The notes under the pieces were generated by a model, which did no database searches, was not told the DNA's origin, and was given only the letters and a program-made list of their open reading frames with translations. From assembly GCF_021530565.1 (NCBI RefSeq), contig NZ_JAKGBI010000018.1, positions 1 to 64,000 of the forward strand: a stretch of DNA of 64,000 bases, in the 5' to 3' direction. Shown in pieces: positions 7,793 to 17,137 of this stretch. A program made the position numbers and the translations under genes. Each line of letters opens with the position of its first letter. Positions within the stretch are counted from its first letter, which is position 1. This DNA comes from Pseudoalteromonas sp. SMS1 (lineage in GTDB: Bacteria > Pseudomonadota > Gammaproteobacteria > Enterobacterales > Alteromonadaceae).

Positions 7793-8557
7793 ATGGATAA
7801 AATGCTCTATATCGCGATGTCAGGTGCTAAGCAAAGCCTGCGTGGCGTGGCGCTAAAAGCGAACAACTTAGCAAATGCTAATACAACAGGTTTTAAAGCC
7901 GACTTTGCTCAGGCCCGTTCTATGCAAGCTTTTGGTGAAGGCTTACCGACAAGGGTATTTGCCATGCAAGAACGCCCAGGAACCAACATGTTAAGTGGTG
8001 CTGTGGCTGAGACTGGCAGAGATCTTGACATCGCAGTAGATGAAAAGTCTTGGATCAGTGTGGTTGATGCCAGTGGAGAGGAAGCTTACACAAAAGTCGG
8101 TACACTGAATATCACCAGTGAGGGTGCGCTTGTAACGAGTCATGGCCGCCAATTAATTGGCGAAGGCGGACCAATCATTCTGCCGCTTCCCATCGATAAG
8201 GTTGTGTTCAGTGATGACGGTTCTATTCAAGTACGCCCTCAAGGGGCACCAGCAAATTTTCTAGAGACGGTTGATCGGTTGAAAATTATCTCTGCCGACA
8301 ACAGTAAACTCGAAAAAGGTAATGATGGCCTGTTTAGGCCCAAAGAAGATCAGTTAGAAGACGGGCATTGTGGCTTTTGTGAGATCTCTCCCACAGCCAG
8401 AGTAATGAGTGGTTACTTAGAAATGTCAAATGTCAATCCAGTTCATGAGATGGTTGATTTAATTAATCATCAAAGACAATTTGAAATGCAAATCAAGCTA
8501 ATGAAGTCAGCAGAAGAAATTGATGAGCGACACACTTCGCTCCTGCGCATAGTTTAA
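7793..8557 (+). CDS. flgF: Flagellar basal-body rod protein FlgF
   Basis: FlgF is a proximal rod subunit. The 254-residue protein has KANNLANANTTGFKADFAQARS near its N-terminus and the C-terminal VNPVHEMVDLINHQRQFEMQIKLM axial helix. It is the first gene after a sigma-54 promoter and sits 18 bases ahead of flgG, the standard order. Confidence 0.96.
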   Translation: MDKMLYIAMSGAKQSLRGVALKANNLANANTTGFKADFAQARSMQAFGEGLPTRVFAMQERPGTNMLSGAVAETGRDLDIAVDEKSWISVVDASGEEAYTKVGTLNITSEGALVTSHGRQLIGEGGPIILPLPIDKVVFSDDGSIQVRPQGAPANFLETVDRLKIISADNSKLEKGNDGLFRPKEDQLEDGHCGFCEISPTARVMSGYLEMSNVNPVHEMVDLINHQRQFEMQIKLMKSAEEIDERHTSLLRIV

Positions 8558-8575
8558 GAGAGTGAGGTATAAATT

Positions 8576-9364
8576 ATGAATCCTGCATTGTGGATAAGTA
8601 AAACGGGATTAGATGCCCAGCAAACAGATATATCGGTTATTTCGAATAACTTGGCTAACGCCAGTACCGTTGGTTATAAGAAAAGCAGAGCTATCTTTGA
8701 AGATTTACTGTATCAAAATATTAACCAACCTGGTGGCCGTTCTTCACAAGATACTGAACTTCCCTCAGGTTTGATGCTAGGTGCTGGTTCTAAAGTTGTA
8801 GCTAACCAAAAGAACTTTTCCCAAGGTAATATGATAAGCACCGAAAATTCATTGGATTGGATGGTTCAAGGCCCTGGTTTCTTTGAAATCCAAATGCCAG
8901 ACGGCACGATTGCTTATTCTCGCAATGGCCAATTTACAACCGATGAAACCGGACGCGTGGTGACTTCAGGAGCTGGTTTCCCTGTACAACCAGAAATGAC
9001 TGTGCCAGATAATGCCAACTCAATCACGATTTCTCAAGATGGAGAAGTGTCGGTAAGCATTAATGGTCAAGCTGAAAATACGGTCATTGGTCAGCTCGTG
9101 ATCAGTGACTTTATCAATCCATCAGGGTTAGAGCCAATTGGTCAGAACTTATATACAGAGACTGCTGTAAGTGGCGCGCCCGTTCAAGGTAACCCTGGTG
9201 TTGAAGGCTTAGGTTCTATCGTGCAAGGTGCCCTTGAAACTTCCAACGTAAATGTAACGGAAGAATTGGTAAACCTGATTGAAACACAGCGAGTTTATGA
9301 AATGAACTCCAAAGTAATTAAGTCTGTTGACGAAATGCTTAGTTACATTAATCAACAACTTTAA
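8576..9364 (+). CDS. flgG: Flagellar distal rod protein FlgG
   Basis: FlgG forms the distal rod that crosses the peptidoglycan and outer membrane. At 262 residues it has the typical length. The motif SNNLANASTVGYKKSRAIFEDLLYQ is a hallmark of FlgG, and the C-terminus has VNVTEELVNLIETQRVYEMNSKVI. It is co-transcribed with flgF, flgH and flgI. Confidence 0.97.
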   Translation: MNPALWISKTGLDAQQTDISVISNNLANASTVGYKKSRAIFEDLLYQNINQPGGRSSQDTELPSGLMLGAGSKVVANQKNFSQGNMISTENSLDWMVQGPGFFEIQMPDGTIAYSRNGQFTTDETGRVVTSGAGFPVQPEMTVPDNANSITISQDGEVSVSINGQAENTVIGQLVISDFINPSGLEPIGQNLYTETAVSGAPVQGNPGVEGLGSIVQGALETSNVNVTEELVNLIETQRVYEMNSKVIKSVDEMLSYINQQL

Positions 9365-9379
9365 AGGGTAGGGCAGATC

Positions 9380-10060
9380 ATGTGTAAGCGTATTTTGATA
9401 GTCGCCATCGGACTCGGATTAACAGGCTGTATGTCGACAGAGAACAGTGATGTAGTAAGGGATGATCCTTATTATGCGCCGATGTATCCAGAAATGGAGG
9501 CTGAGCCTGTGGTTGCAACAGGTTCGTTGTTTAACACCTACTCAAATGATCTGTACTCAGACAAAAAAGCTGTTCGTGTGGGCGATATCATTACCGTCGT
9601 TTTGAGAGAGTCTACGCAGGCCTCTAAAGCGGCCAATTCCAAACTTGATAAAGACAGTGAAGTGAAAGTCGATCAGATGCTAGGTTTAGGTAACGTGCCT
9701 GTCAGGATCGGTGGTGACGCCATTCAATTGAGTGCGGGCGCTGATTCATCTTTCCAAGGCGATGCGCAAGCCAACCAGTCAAATAGTCTATTTGGTAACA
9801 TTTCGGTGAATGTAATGCGTGTACTACCTAATGGTAACTTGGTTATACGAGGTGAAAAGTGGTTGACCCTTAATACGGGTGAAGAGTTTATCCGTTTAGA
9901 AGGTTTAGTTCGGCCACAAGATGTGTCAGCAGACAATGAAGTCCAGTCTAATCGAATCGCAAATGCTCGCATTCAATATTCTGGAAAGGGGCAAACCCAA
10001 GAAGTACAAAGTGCTGGATGGTTAACTAAATTCTTTATGAGCACCTTGATGCCGTTTTAA
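9380..10060 (+). CDS. flgH: Flagellar L-ring lipoprotein FlgH
   Basis: FlgH forms the L-ring bushing in the outer membrane. The 226-residue protein has a lipoprotein signal peptide with an LTGC lipobox (cysteine near residue 17). It also has the conserved family segments VRVGDIITVVLRESTQASKAAN and NGNLVIRGEKWLTLN. It is placed between flgG and flgI as usual. Confidence 0.97.
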   Translation: MCKRILIVAIGLGLTGCMSTENSDVVRDDPYYAPMYPEMEAEPVVATGSLFNTYSNDLYSDKKAVRVGDIITVVLRESTQASKAANSKLDKDSEVKVDQMLGLGNVPVRIGGDAIQLSAGADSSFQGDAQANQSNSLFGNISVNVMRVLPNGNLVIRGEKWLTLNTGEEFIRLEGLVRPQDVSADNEVQSNRIANARIQYSGKGQTQEVQSAGWLTKFFMSTLMPF

Positions 10061-10071
10061 GGAAGCACATT

Positions 10072-11166
10072 ATGAACATACTTCGCAGTCTATTAATTCT
10101 AACCGCATCAATTTTACCACTGGGTGCACATGCTGAAAGAGTAAAAGATGTCAGTGTGGTTGAAGGGGTCAGAAGTAACCAACTAATAGGTTATGGTTTA
10201 GTGGTTGGTTTACCTGGCACAGGTGAGCAAAGCCGTTTTACAGAGCAAAGTTTCAAGGCCATGCTAGGTAGCTTTGGTATCACAATGCCCGGTAATTTAC
10301 GACCTAAGATTAAAAATGTGGCTGCTGTTGCTGTACATGCAGATCTTCCGCCATTTGTAAAACCAGGCCAAAGTATTGACGTTACCGTCTCGTCCATTGG
10401 GAGTGCGGGCAGCCTGAGAGGTGGGACGCTACTTCAGACATTTCTAAAAGGGGTTGATGGGAACGTTTATGCAATCGCGCAAGGCAGTATGATTGTTGGT
10501 GGTTTAGGTGCTGAAGGATTAGACGGCAGCCGAGTCGTGATTAACACGCCTACTGTGGGTAGAATACCGAACGGTGGTATGGTTGAAAGAGCAATTAAAA
10601 GTCCATTTACGCAAGGTGACCACATAACTTTTAATTTGAATAGACCTGATTTTACGACTGCAAAACGCTTGGCTGATACCATTAATGATCTCGTTGGTCC
10701 CAATAGTGCGAGCGCCTTAGACGCGGCATCCGTGAGAGTAATTGCTCCACGAGATCCAGCACAAAGGGTGGCATACCTTTCTACTTTAGAAAACCTAGAG
10801 TTTAAGCCAGCAGATACCTCTGCGAAAATCATTGTAAACTCTCGAACAGGTACGATTGTTATTGGCAAAGATGTGAAGTTGCAACCTGCGGCGATCACTC
10901 ATGGTGGATTAACCGTTACGATCGCAGAGCAAACAAATGTCTCTCAACCTCAACCACTCACGCAAGGAGATACCGTAGTTACGCGTCAAAGTATTGTTGA
11001 TGTGGACCAAGATGATTCTCGTGCGTTTGTGTTTGACCCAGGAAGTAGTCTTGATGATTTAGTCAGAGCAATTAATGCTGTGGGTGCCGCGCCTGGTGAT
11101 TTAATGGCGATACTGGAAGCGCTGAAAGAAGCAGGCGCGATACATGGTCAATTAGTCGTCATATAG
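10072..11166 (+). CDS. flgI: Flagellar P-ring protein FlgI
   Basis: FlgI forms the P-ring around the rod in the peptidoglycan layer. The 364-residue protein has a cleavable signal peptide (LLILTASILPLGAHA, about residues 7-21). The mature protein begins with ERVKDVSVVEGVRSNQLIGYG and includes GLVVGLPGTGEQ, both family signatures. It ends the flgFGHI operon and is followed by a terminator. Confidence 0.97.
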   Translation: MNILRSLLILTASILPLGAHAERVKDVSVVEGVRSNQLIGYGLVVGLPGTGEQSRFTEQSFKAMLGSFGITMPGNLRPKIKNVAAVAVHADLPPFVKPGQSIDVTVSSIGSAGSLRGGTLLQTFLKGVDGNVYAIAQGSMIVGGLGAEGLDGSRVVINTPTVGRIPNGGMVERAIKSPFTQGDHITFNLNRPDFTTAKRLADTINDLVGPNSASALDAASVRVIAPRDPAQRVAYLSTLENLEFKPADTSAKIIVNSRTGTIVIGKDVKLQPAAITHGGLTVTIAEQTNVSQPQPLTQGDTVVTRQSIVDVDQDDSRAFVFDPGSSLDDLVRAINAVGAAPGDLMAILEALKEAGAIHGQLVVI

Positions 11167-11188
11167 TCCTTATTTTAATCAATAAGTT

Positions 11189-11216
11189 AGCCCCATTTCT
11201 ATGGGGCTTTTTTTTG
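11189..11216 (+). terminator. Terminator after flgI
   Basis: An AGCCCCAT / ATGGGGCT stem is followed by eight T residues. The end of the T run abuts the -24 GG of the next sigma-54 promoter. Confidence 0.93.
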
Positions 11217-11230
11217 GCTTGGTATTTGCA
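11214..11230 (+). promoter_or_regulatory. Sigma-54 promoter of flgJKL
   Basis: GG at 11216-11217 and GC at 11228-11229 are 10 bases apart, in TTTGGCTTG...TTTGCAT. It starts directly on the T run of the flgI terminator and lies 40 bases ahead of flgJ. Confidence 0.87.
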
Positions 11231-11269
11231 TGTTAATCATTATTATTACTCACGACGTGTTTTTGAACA

Positions 11270-12280
11270 ATGAATACTGATCCGACACATAATCAAAGTT
11301 TTTTTGATTTAAGTAACCTGAACTCATTGAGGCAGGATGCGCTGAAAAGTGCTGGTGATGGCGATGCGTCTAAGCAAGCGCTGAAGAAAGCTGCACAGCA
11401 TTTTGAATCCATTTTTACACAAATGCTGCTGACAAGTATGCGCAAAGCAAACGAAGCGTTCGAAGACACAGACAGCCCTTTTAACTCTAGCAGCGTCAAA
11501 TTCTATCGAGAAATGCATGACCAACAAATGTCGCTAGAACTATCCAATAATGGAAGCCTCGGACTTGCAGATTTGATTGTACAACAGCTGTCACCGACAA
11601 AAAGTGGGTATATGCCGGCTTCAGTTATTCGTACTGGTGCTGAAATCCAAAGCGACAAGATTGCCAGTGGACAGCATGTTCCTGCACAGGACGAAAGCAC
11701 TGTGCAAGCACATAATAAAGATCAAGCTAAAAGTACATCTCACGCTGAGCCGGTTCAAAATCACAAGCAAGACCCTAAATCTTTTGATAGCCCAGAAGAC
11801 TTTGTTAGCACCCTTTGGGACTACGCTAAGTCCGCCGCACAAAAATTAGGTCTAAACCCTGCTGTTATGGTCGCACAAGCTGCCTTGGAAACTGGTTGGG
11901 GCAAACATGTTATTACTAAGCCGGATGGTAACAGTAGTTTTAATTTATTCAATATAAAGGCTGATAGCCGCTGGGAAGGAGACAGTGCCAGTAAAATGAC
12001 ACTTGAATTTGAACAGGGCTTGCCTGTTAAAAAACAAGCGAACTTTCGTGCTTATGAATCTTTGAAAGACAGTTTTAGCGATTACGTTGACTTTTTACAG
12101 TCGAACCCGAGATACGAAGAAGCGTTAAAGAAAGCGTCTGAGCCAAGCGAGTACTTGGAAGCGCTCCAGCAGGCTGGGTATGCGACAGATCCTAATTATG
12201 CAAACAAGATAAGAAATGTATTGGGAGGGGCGCATTTCCAATCTGCCGTGTCTTCTCTTTTACGTCGGGGAGTAAACTAA
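11270..12280 (+). CDS. flgJ: Flagellar rod assembly protein / peptidoglycan hydrolase FlgJ
   Basis: FlgJ is a two-domain protein. Residues about 20-110 match the rod-binding cap (HFESIFTQMLLTSMRKANEAF). Residues about 180-330 are a glucosaminidase-type peptidoglycan hydrolase (AQAALETGWGKHVI with the catalytic Glu region, then SFNLFNIKA). It clears a hole in the cell wall for the rod. At 336 residues it keeps both domains, unlike the short FlgJ of some bacteria. It opens the flgJKL set with flgK starting 1 base after its stop. Confidence 0.96.
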   Translation: MNTDPTHNQSFFDLSNLNSLRQDALKSAGDGDASKQALKKAAQHFESIFTQMLLTSMRKANEAFEDTDSPFNSSSVKFYREMHDQQMSLELSNNGSLGLADLIVQQLSPTKSGYMPASVIRTGAEIQSDKIASGQHVPAQDESTVQAHNKDQAKSTSHAEPVQNHKQDPKSFDSPEDFVSTLWDYAKSAAQKLGLNPAVMVAQAALETGWGKHVITKPDGNSSFNLFNIKADSRWEGDSASKMTLEFEQGLPVKKQANFRAYESLKDSFSDYVDFLQSNPRYEEALKKASEPSEYLEALQQAGYATDPNYANKIRNVLGGAHFQSAVSSLLRRGVN

Positions 12281-12281
12281 G

Positions 12282-14312
12282 ATGTCTTTTAACTTAATGA
12301 ACATTGGTACTTCGGGCGTTAGGGCGAGCAGTGAATTATTGCAAACCACCAGTAAAAATATCGCGAATTTAAATACGGTGGGTTACATACGCGAACGCAC
12401 CGAGCATGCCACCATGATAGGGAATCAAGTTGGCCGAGGTGAGACGGTACGTTTGTTAAACGAATTTGCGCAAAAGCAGTTGTACCGTGATTTATCGAGT
12501 CAGTCTTACTATGAACAGTTTGTGACCGAATCAACACGTGTTGATACTTTATTCGGTGAAGACTCAAACAATTTGAACAGCAGTATCAACTCGTTGTTTA
12601 ACAATCTACAAGAAGCTATGAACTTACCGTCTTCAACGGTAACGCGGTCATTATTTTTGACAGATGCGCAAAATATGATTGATCAAATGGACCGATTGTC
12701 TGGCATTGTATTTGATCAAAATAACATTGTTAATGAACAGCTTTCGATCTATTCCCAAGAAGCGAATAACTTGATTCAAAAAATCAGCGATTTAAACGGT
12801 CAAGTTGGCGCATTGAATGCCAATCCAGATAATGACAATGCCAGTTCCGTGCTGAATGAGCGAGACCAGGCGATTAAGGACCTTGCCGAACTGGTTGATA
12901 TAGAGACGCTGGATGGTTCAAATGGTGAAAAGCTTGTCTTTCTGGGGTCTGGCCAGTCAGTCGTTATGGAAAATGGAAGTTTTAATTTATTTTCATTAGA
13001 TGGCGATCCAGATCCGAATCGTAAACAGCTTAAGTTAGATATAACGGAGGGCAATGCAATAGCACTCGAAGTGGATCAAACTAAGTTGCAAGGTAAGATC
13101 GGGGGGCTACTTGCGTTTCGAGATGAAATTTTGATTCCAGCGCAAAATCAACTAGGACAAATTGCACTGTCACTGGCCGATGCATTTAACCAACAAAACA
13201 AATTGGGAATGGACTTAGACGGTAATTTGGGGGGCAATATATTTACCATCCCAACAACGTCTGGGTTTCCGCATGGCAGTAACACCAGCACGACACAGTT
13301 GTCGGCAACTTTAGAGCCTGGTCAAGGTAATCAAATACCAGCGACAGATTTTAGAGTGACGTATAACGCAGGTAACGTCACCATTGCTGCAATTGATGCG
13401 CAAGGCAACACTATTGGTAACGCGACGACAGTTGCTTATACAGATCCGCTGAATTCGCAAACTGTGGCACCGCCTGGAACAGAATTATTTGGGTTACAAA
13501 TTAACTTTACAGATGTGAATGGCGCTGCGGCACTTCCGAACAATGGGGATATGTTTGACATAAAGTTGAATTCAGCAGCCGCGAGTACCATGGCGCTTGC
13601 AACAGATCGCCCTGAGAGCCTTGCTTTAGCTTCTCCAATTCGCACAGAATCTGCAGGTAATAATGTAAGTACCGCAACTATTTCTGTTGGCACCGTGACG
13701 AATACCGATCCGGCATCAAGTAATTTTTCTGCGACTAGCCCCCCAACATTAACAAATGGGCAAATTACGCTAGTAAAAACCGCTAATCCAGATGAATATC
13801 AGATCACTGATGCAAGTGGCACGACGACATTCACAGCCCCCGCCCCGCGAGAAAATATCTTGGCGTCAGCTGGTGGTGGTTTTGCTGGTTACGGGTTCGA
13901 TTTTAACATAGATGGAGAGCCTGCGACTGGCGATACCTTTGTTATTGAGTTTAACGAGGCGGGCTTTGATGATAACCGCAACGGTCTTGTCCTCAGTCAA
14001 CTGCAATCAGGTCAATTAGTGAGACAAAATGTGGTTACAACCGCGGTAGCTGATAACTTAAAAACATTTAATGAAGCCTATGCTGGACTAGTAACAGAGA
14101 TAGGTGTGGTTGCCAACCAAGCAAAAACGAATGGAGCAGCCTACGATGCACTTGCCGCGCAATCTGAAGCATGGTTTGAATCCGTTGCGGGTGTGAACCT
14201 AGACGAAGAAGCTGCCAACCTTTTGCGATTTCAGCAATCTTACTCTGCATCAGCACAAATACTGAGTGCTGCCAGAACAGTTTTCGATACACTACTTAAT
14301 GCTGCGAGGTAA
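12282..14312 (+). CDS. flgK: Flagellar hook-associated protein 1 FlgK
   Basis: FlgK is the first hook-filament junction protein. The 676-residue protein has the axial N-terminal motif (TTSKNIANLNTVGYIRERTEH) and the C-terminal VNLDEEAANLLRFQQSYSAS helix typical of HAP1. The long Thr/Asp-rich centre makes it larger than the enteric protein, which is common in marine species. It is translationally coupled to flgJ (1-base gap) and flgL (2-base gap). Confidence 0.97.
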   Translation: MSFNLMNIGTSGVRASSELLQTTSKNIANLNTVGYIRERTEHATMIGNQVGRGETVRLLNEFAQKQLYRDLSSQSYYEQFVTESTRVDTLFGEDSNNLNSSINSLFNNLQEAMNLPSSTVTRSLFLTDAQNMIDQMDRLSGIVFDQNNIVNEQLSIYSQEANNLIQKISDLNGQVGALNANPDNDNASSVLNERDQAIKDLAELVDIETLDGSNGEKLVFLGSGQSVVMENGSFNLFSLDGDPDPNRKQLKLDITEGNAIALEVDQTKLQGKIGGLLAFRDEILIPAQNQLGQIALSLADAFNQQNKLGMDLDGNLGGNIFTIPTTSGFPHGSNTSTTQLSATLEPGQGNQIPATDFRVTYNAGNVTIAAIDAQGNTIGNATTVAYTDPLNSQTVAPPGTELFGLQINFTDVNGAAALPNNGDMFDIKLNSAAASTMALATDRPESLALASPIRTESAGNNVSTATISVGTVTNTDPASSNFSATSPPTLTNGQITLVKTANPDEYQITDASGTTTFTAPAPRENILASAGGGFAGYGFDFNIDGEPATGDTFVIEFNEAGFDDNRNGLVLSQLQSGQLVRQNVVTTAVADNLKTFNEAYAGLVTEIGVVANQAKTNGAAYDALAAQSEAWFESVAGVNLDEEAANLLRFQQSYSASAQILSAARTVFDTLLNAAR

Positions 14313-14314
14313 TT

Positions 14315-15553
14315 ATGCGTTTATCTCATAATATGATTTTTAGAAATAATTTGGACTCTATCTTAAACAGCCAGCAAGAAGTGAATAAGTCGATGAAACA
14401 GGTAACGACTCAAAAACGAGTGTTAACTGCCTCTGATGATCCTTCTGCTATGGCCAGATCATTGCTTTATTCAGATAGAATTCAAACTAACGAGCAGTAT
14501 ACAAAAAATCTGACCATGTTAAAAAGTCGACTCGATACGCAAGAAGGTGTACTTGACAACATAAAAGATTCATTGACTCGTGCTCATGTCTTGACAGTAC
14601 AAGCGGGTAACGGCGCGCTGACTCCACCTGATAGAGCGGCTCTATCTGAAGAGTTAAGTGCGATTAAAACCGCGGTACTCGATTTAATGAATGCTAAAAC
14701 CGAAGATGGTCGTTATATTTTTTCAGGGTATCAAGATAACACCAAAACCTATGCCTATGACAGTGCGGCAGGAAGGTATGCGTACAATGGTGATCAAGGT
14801 CAGCACAAGATAAAGGTCGCAGAGGGTGTCGAGATCAAGTCCAGTGACAATGGGTTCGATGTTTTTGAAAGTGTCGACCAAAGGTTAAACGTGACACAAA
14901 ACACGGGTTTCAATAATACTGGGGGGGTAACAGCGAGTACAGTCTATGTGAAAGAGCAAGCTGATTTCGAGCAATTCCACAAAGCCAATTATAACCCGGA
15001 TCCGGCGGCAGCCGCGACAGGTAATCAAATTATCATTACTATGGCTGCTGGCACACCAAATAGTTATACTTTGACACAGGGTGGAACAAATATCGGCACG
15101 GGCACTTTTGCGGGTAATCGTATCAATTTTGGTGGAATGGAAGTCGATATTTCAGGTGCATTGCCAGGTTCTACTACGATAGAGCTAGAACCACCACAAA
15201 AAGACAATGTACTGAACACGTTGGATACGCTAATTAATACACTGGAAAACCAGTCGCTGAGCGATGATGATTATCGACAAGTACTCGCAGACTCAATGGT
15301 GGGAATCGAAAACGCAAAAAATCGTGTATCGCAAATTCAGTCGGGTTTAGGTGGCAGACTTAATACGGCAACAAGAATAACGGATGCCAATGGTGATTTG
15401 GATGTGAATAACCAAATTGCGCGTGCTGAGTTGATTGAAGTTGATATGGCTGAAGCAATTACCGAATTAACAAAACACGAAACGGCTTTACAAGCCTCTC
15501 AAGCTACCTATGGCCGTTTGTCTAACCTTTCTTTACTAGACTACATTCGCTAA
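14315..15553 (+). CDS. flgL: Flagellar hook-associated protein 3 FlgL
   Basis: FlgL is the second junction protein, linking FlgK to flagellin. The 412-residue protein has a flagellin-like N-terminus (LNSQQEVNKSMKQVTTQKRV, SDDPSAMARSLLYSD) and the C-terminal ITELTKHETALQASQATYGRLSNLSLLDYIR segment. It ends the flgJKL operon and is followed by a long perfect inverted repeat. Confidence 0.97.
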   Translation: MRLSHNMIFRNNLDSILNSQQEVNKSMKQVTTQKRVLTASDDPSAMARSLLYSDRIQTNEQYTKNLTMLKSRLDTQEGVLDNIKDSLTRAHVLTVQAGNGALTPPDRAALSEELSAIKTAVLDLMNAKTEDGRYIFSGYQDNTKTYAYDSAAGRYAYNGDQGQHKIKVAEGVEIKSSDNGFDVFESVDQRLNVTQNTGFNNTGGVTASTVYVKEQADFEQFHKANYNPDPAAAATGNQIIITMAAGTPNSYTLTQGGTNIGTGTFAGNRINFGGMEVDISGALPGSTTIELEPPQKDNVLNTLDTLINTLENQSLSDDDYRQVLADSMVGIENAKNRVSQIQSGLGGRLNTATRITDANGDLDVNNQIARAELIEVDMAEAITELTKHETALQASQATYGRLSNLSLLDYIR

Positions 15554-15564
15554 TTTTAATTTAA

Positions 15565-15603
15565 ATGCTCGTAAATTGTGTATTTGTATCAATTTACGAG
15601 CAT
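15565..15603. terminator. Perfect 14-bp inverted repeat after flgL
   Basis: ATGCTCGTAAATTG (15565-15578) pairs perfectly with CAATTTACGAGCAT (15590-15603) across an 11-base loop. It is 11 bases past the flgL stop, so it is a likely 3' end structure. There is no T run after it, so it may act as an RNA stabiliser or partial terminator rather than a classic intrinsic terminator. The rest of 15604-15777 is AT-rich with no gene. Confidence 0.7.
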
Positions 15604-15777
15604 GCTCACTATAAATTCCATCTAGTACTTCTAACTGACTATAAATACTAAAATTTATTTGACGCTGCCCTCGTAATTTAAGTCTATAAGCTTTTCTGTT
15701 CTGACTAAATAATCTCGCCCTTTAGTGATTAAAAACATTTTAAAAACAAAGGTTTGAAATTTTTTTTAATTTTTTAC

Positions 15778-15804
15778 TAAAGGATTTTCTCGTGAGTCCG
15801 ATAA
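15778..15804 (+). promoter_or_regulatory. Sigma-28 (FliA) promoter of flagellin 1
   Basis: TAAAGGAT (15778-15785), 11 bases, then TCCGATAA (15797-15804) matches the sigma-28 consensus TAAAGTTT-N11-GCCGATAA with exact spacing. The flagellin ATG lies 92 bases downstream. Confidence 0.88.
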
Positions 15805-15895
15805 CTTAATTAACCAAGCCGGAGAGATAAAAAATCATCGAAGGCTAGAGAATTTAAGTTTGAGAGTAAACTAAGTTTACAGTGGGAGAATCATC

Positions 15896-16861
15896 ATGGC
15901 ACTTTATGTAAATACTAACGTAAGTTCATTGAACGCTCAAAGACAATTAAACAACTCAGGTAATGCTCTAGACGTATCGTTCAAGCGTCTATCATCAGGT
16001 TTCCGTATTAACAGTGCGGCGGACGATGCGGCAGGCCTACAAATCTCAGACCGTTTAACATCTCAAATTAACGGTTTGAATCAAGGTAACAGAAACGCAA
16101 ACGACGGTATCTCTTTAGCGCAAACCGCTGAAGGTGCGATGGACGAAGTTACTTCAATGTTCCAACGTGTCAGAACTTTGTCACAACAAGCGGCAAATGG
16201 CTCGAATACAGACGAGGATAGATTGGCTATCCAAGAAGAAATTCGTTCTTTAATGTCAGAAGTTAACCGTGTAGCAACAGATACTACTTTCGGTGGTGCT
16301 AACTTACTAGACGGTTCATATGAAGCGAGTTTCCAGGTCGGTGCGGATGCAGTACAAACAATCGGCTTCAGTATGCAAAATGTTGGCGGTACAGCGGCAA
16401 TTAATAGCCTCTCGGCAAACGGTGGCTTCACGCTATCGGGCATTGCGGGCATTGCGAGTGCTGTAACCGGTAACGAATTATCAGCACTAGCGGTAGGTGT
16501 ATCAGATATTGACGGTGCGGCAGTGACAGAAACGTTTGCGAATACTTACATTGCTACTGCAATCAGTGTATCGAGTCAAACCAATGCGCAAGTTGTGATG
16601 GCTGGTATGGACTCACTAATCGCGGTAGTTGATAAAAAACGTGCGGAGCTTGGTGCTGTACAAAACCGCTTCCAGTCAACAATTCGTAACCAATCGAATG
16701 TTGCTGAAAACCTATCCGCTGCGAAATCTCGTATCAAAGATACTGATTTTGCTACAGAAACTGCAAGCCTAACTAAAATGCAGATTCTACAACAGGCGAG
16801 CCAAACAATCCTAAGTCAGGCAAACCAGCGTCCACAGGCAGCTTTGAGTCTACTAGGTTAA
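15896..16861 (+). CDS. fla: Flagellin 1
   Basis: This filament subunit of 321 residues has the conserved flagellin N-terminus (NTNVSSLNAQRQLNNSG, FRINSAADDAAGLQISDRL) and C-terminus (SRIKDTDFATETASLTKMQ, QANQRPQAALSLLG). The central surface domain is short and almost the same as in flagellins 2 and 3. The gene follows a sigma-28 promoter, so it is expected to be a late gene controlled by FliA/FlgM. Ser/Thr in the central part are the likely sites of Maf-dependent glycosylation; specific sites cannot be read from the sequence. Confidence 0.96.
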   Translation: MALYVNTNVSSLNAQRQLNNSGNALDVSFKRLSSGFRINSAADDAAGLQISDRLTSQINGLNQGNRNANDGISLAQTAEGAMDEVTSMFQRVRTLSQQAANGSNTDEDRLAIQEEIRSLMSEVNRVATDTTFGGANLLDGSYEASFQVGADAVQTIGFSMQNVGGTAAINSLSANGGFTLSGIAGIASAVTGNELSALAVGVSDIDGAAVTETFANTYIATAISVSSQTNAQVVMAGMDSLIAVVDKKRAELGAVQNRFQSTIRNQSNVAENLSAAKSRIKDTDFATETASLTKMQILQQASQTILSQANQRPQAALSLLG

Positions 16862-16889
16862 TATAATTTAATAGGAAATAGTTGAAAGA

Positions 16890-16925
16890 GGTGTCTGTGC
16901 TTGATGGGGTATTAACACAGACACC
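16890..16925. other. Perfect 10-bp hairpin in the flagellin 1 3' region
   Basis: GGTGTCTGTG (16890-16899) pairs with CACAGACACC (16916-16925) around a 16-base loop, 28 bases after the flagellin 1 stop. There is no T run. It precedes the real terminator by 125 bases, so an mRNA 3' stabilising role is possible. Confidence 0.55.
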
Positions 16926-17049
16926 CAAATTGGACGATAAAGCGGAGAAGCTTAAATCCAAAAGCGTTCATCAATTTAGTGAACATGAATTATTAAGCAC
17001 ACACTATGCCAACTTTTAAATAAAATATTGGCACTCACTCTCAAACTTT

Positions 17050-17079
17050 AAAAAAGAGGCATTTACTGCCTCTTTTTTT
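17050..17079. terminator. Terminator between flagellins 1 and 2
   Basis: AAAAAGAGGC and GCCTCTTTTT form a 10-bp stem around a short loop with a T run on the plus strand. The flanking A run makes it look able to act in both directions. Confidence 0.92.
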
Positions 17080-17104
17080 ATTCTTGAATACTTTCTTTCC
17101 AACT

Positions 17105-17121
17105 CTGGCACGGCTATTGCT
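17105..17121 (+). promoter_or_regulatory. Sigma-54 promoter of flagellin 2
   Basis: CTGGCACGGCTATTGCTT holds GG at 17107-17108 and GC at 17119-17120, 10 bases apart, and matches the TGGCAC-N5-TTGCT consensus essentially perfectly. This is the best sigma-54 site in the window. The start codon is about 135 bases downstream, leaving a long leader. Confidence 0.93.
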
Positions 17122-17137
17122 TTATTTCAGGAAACTT

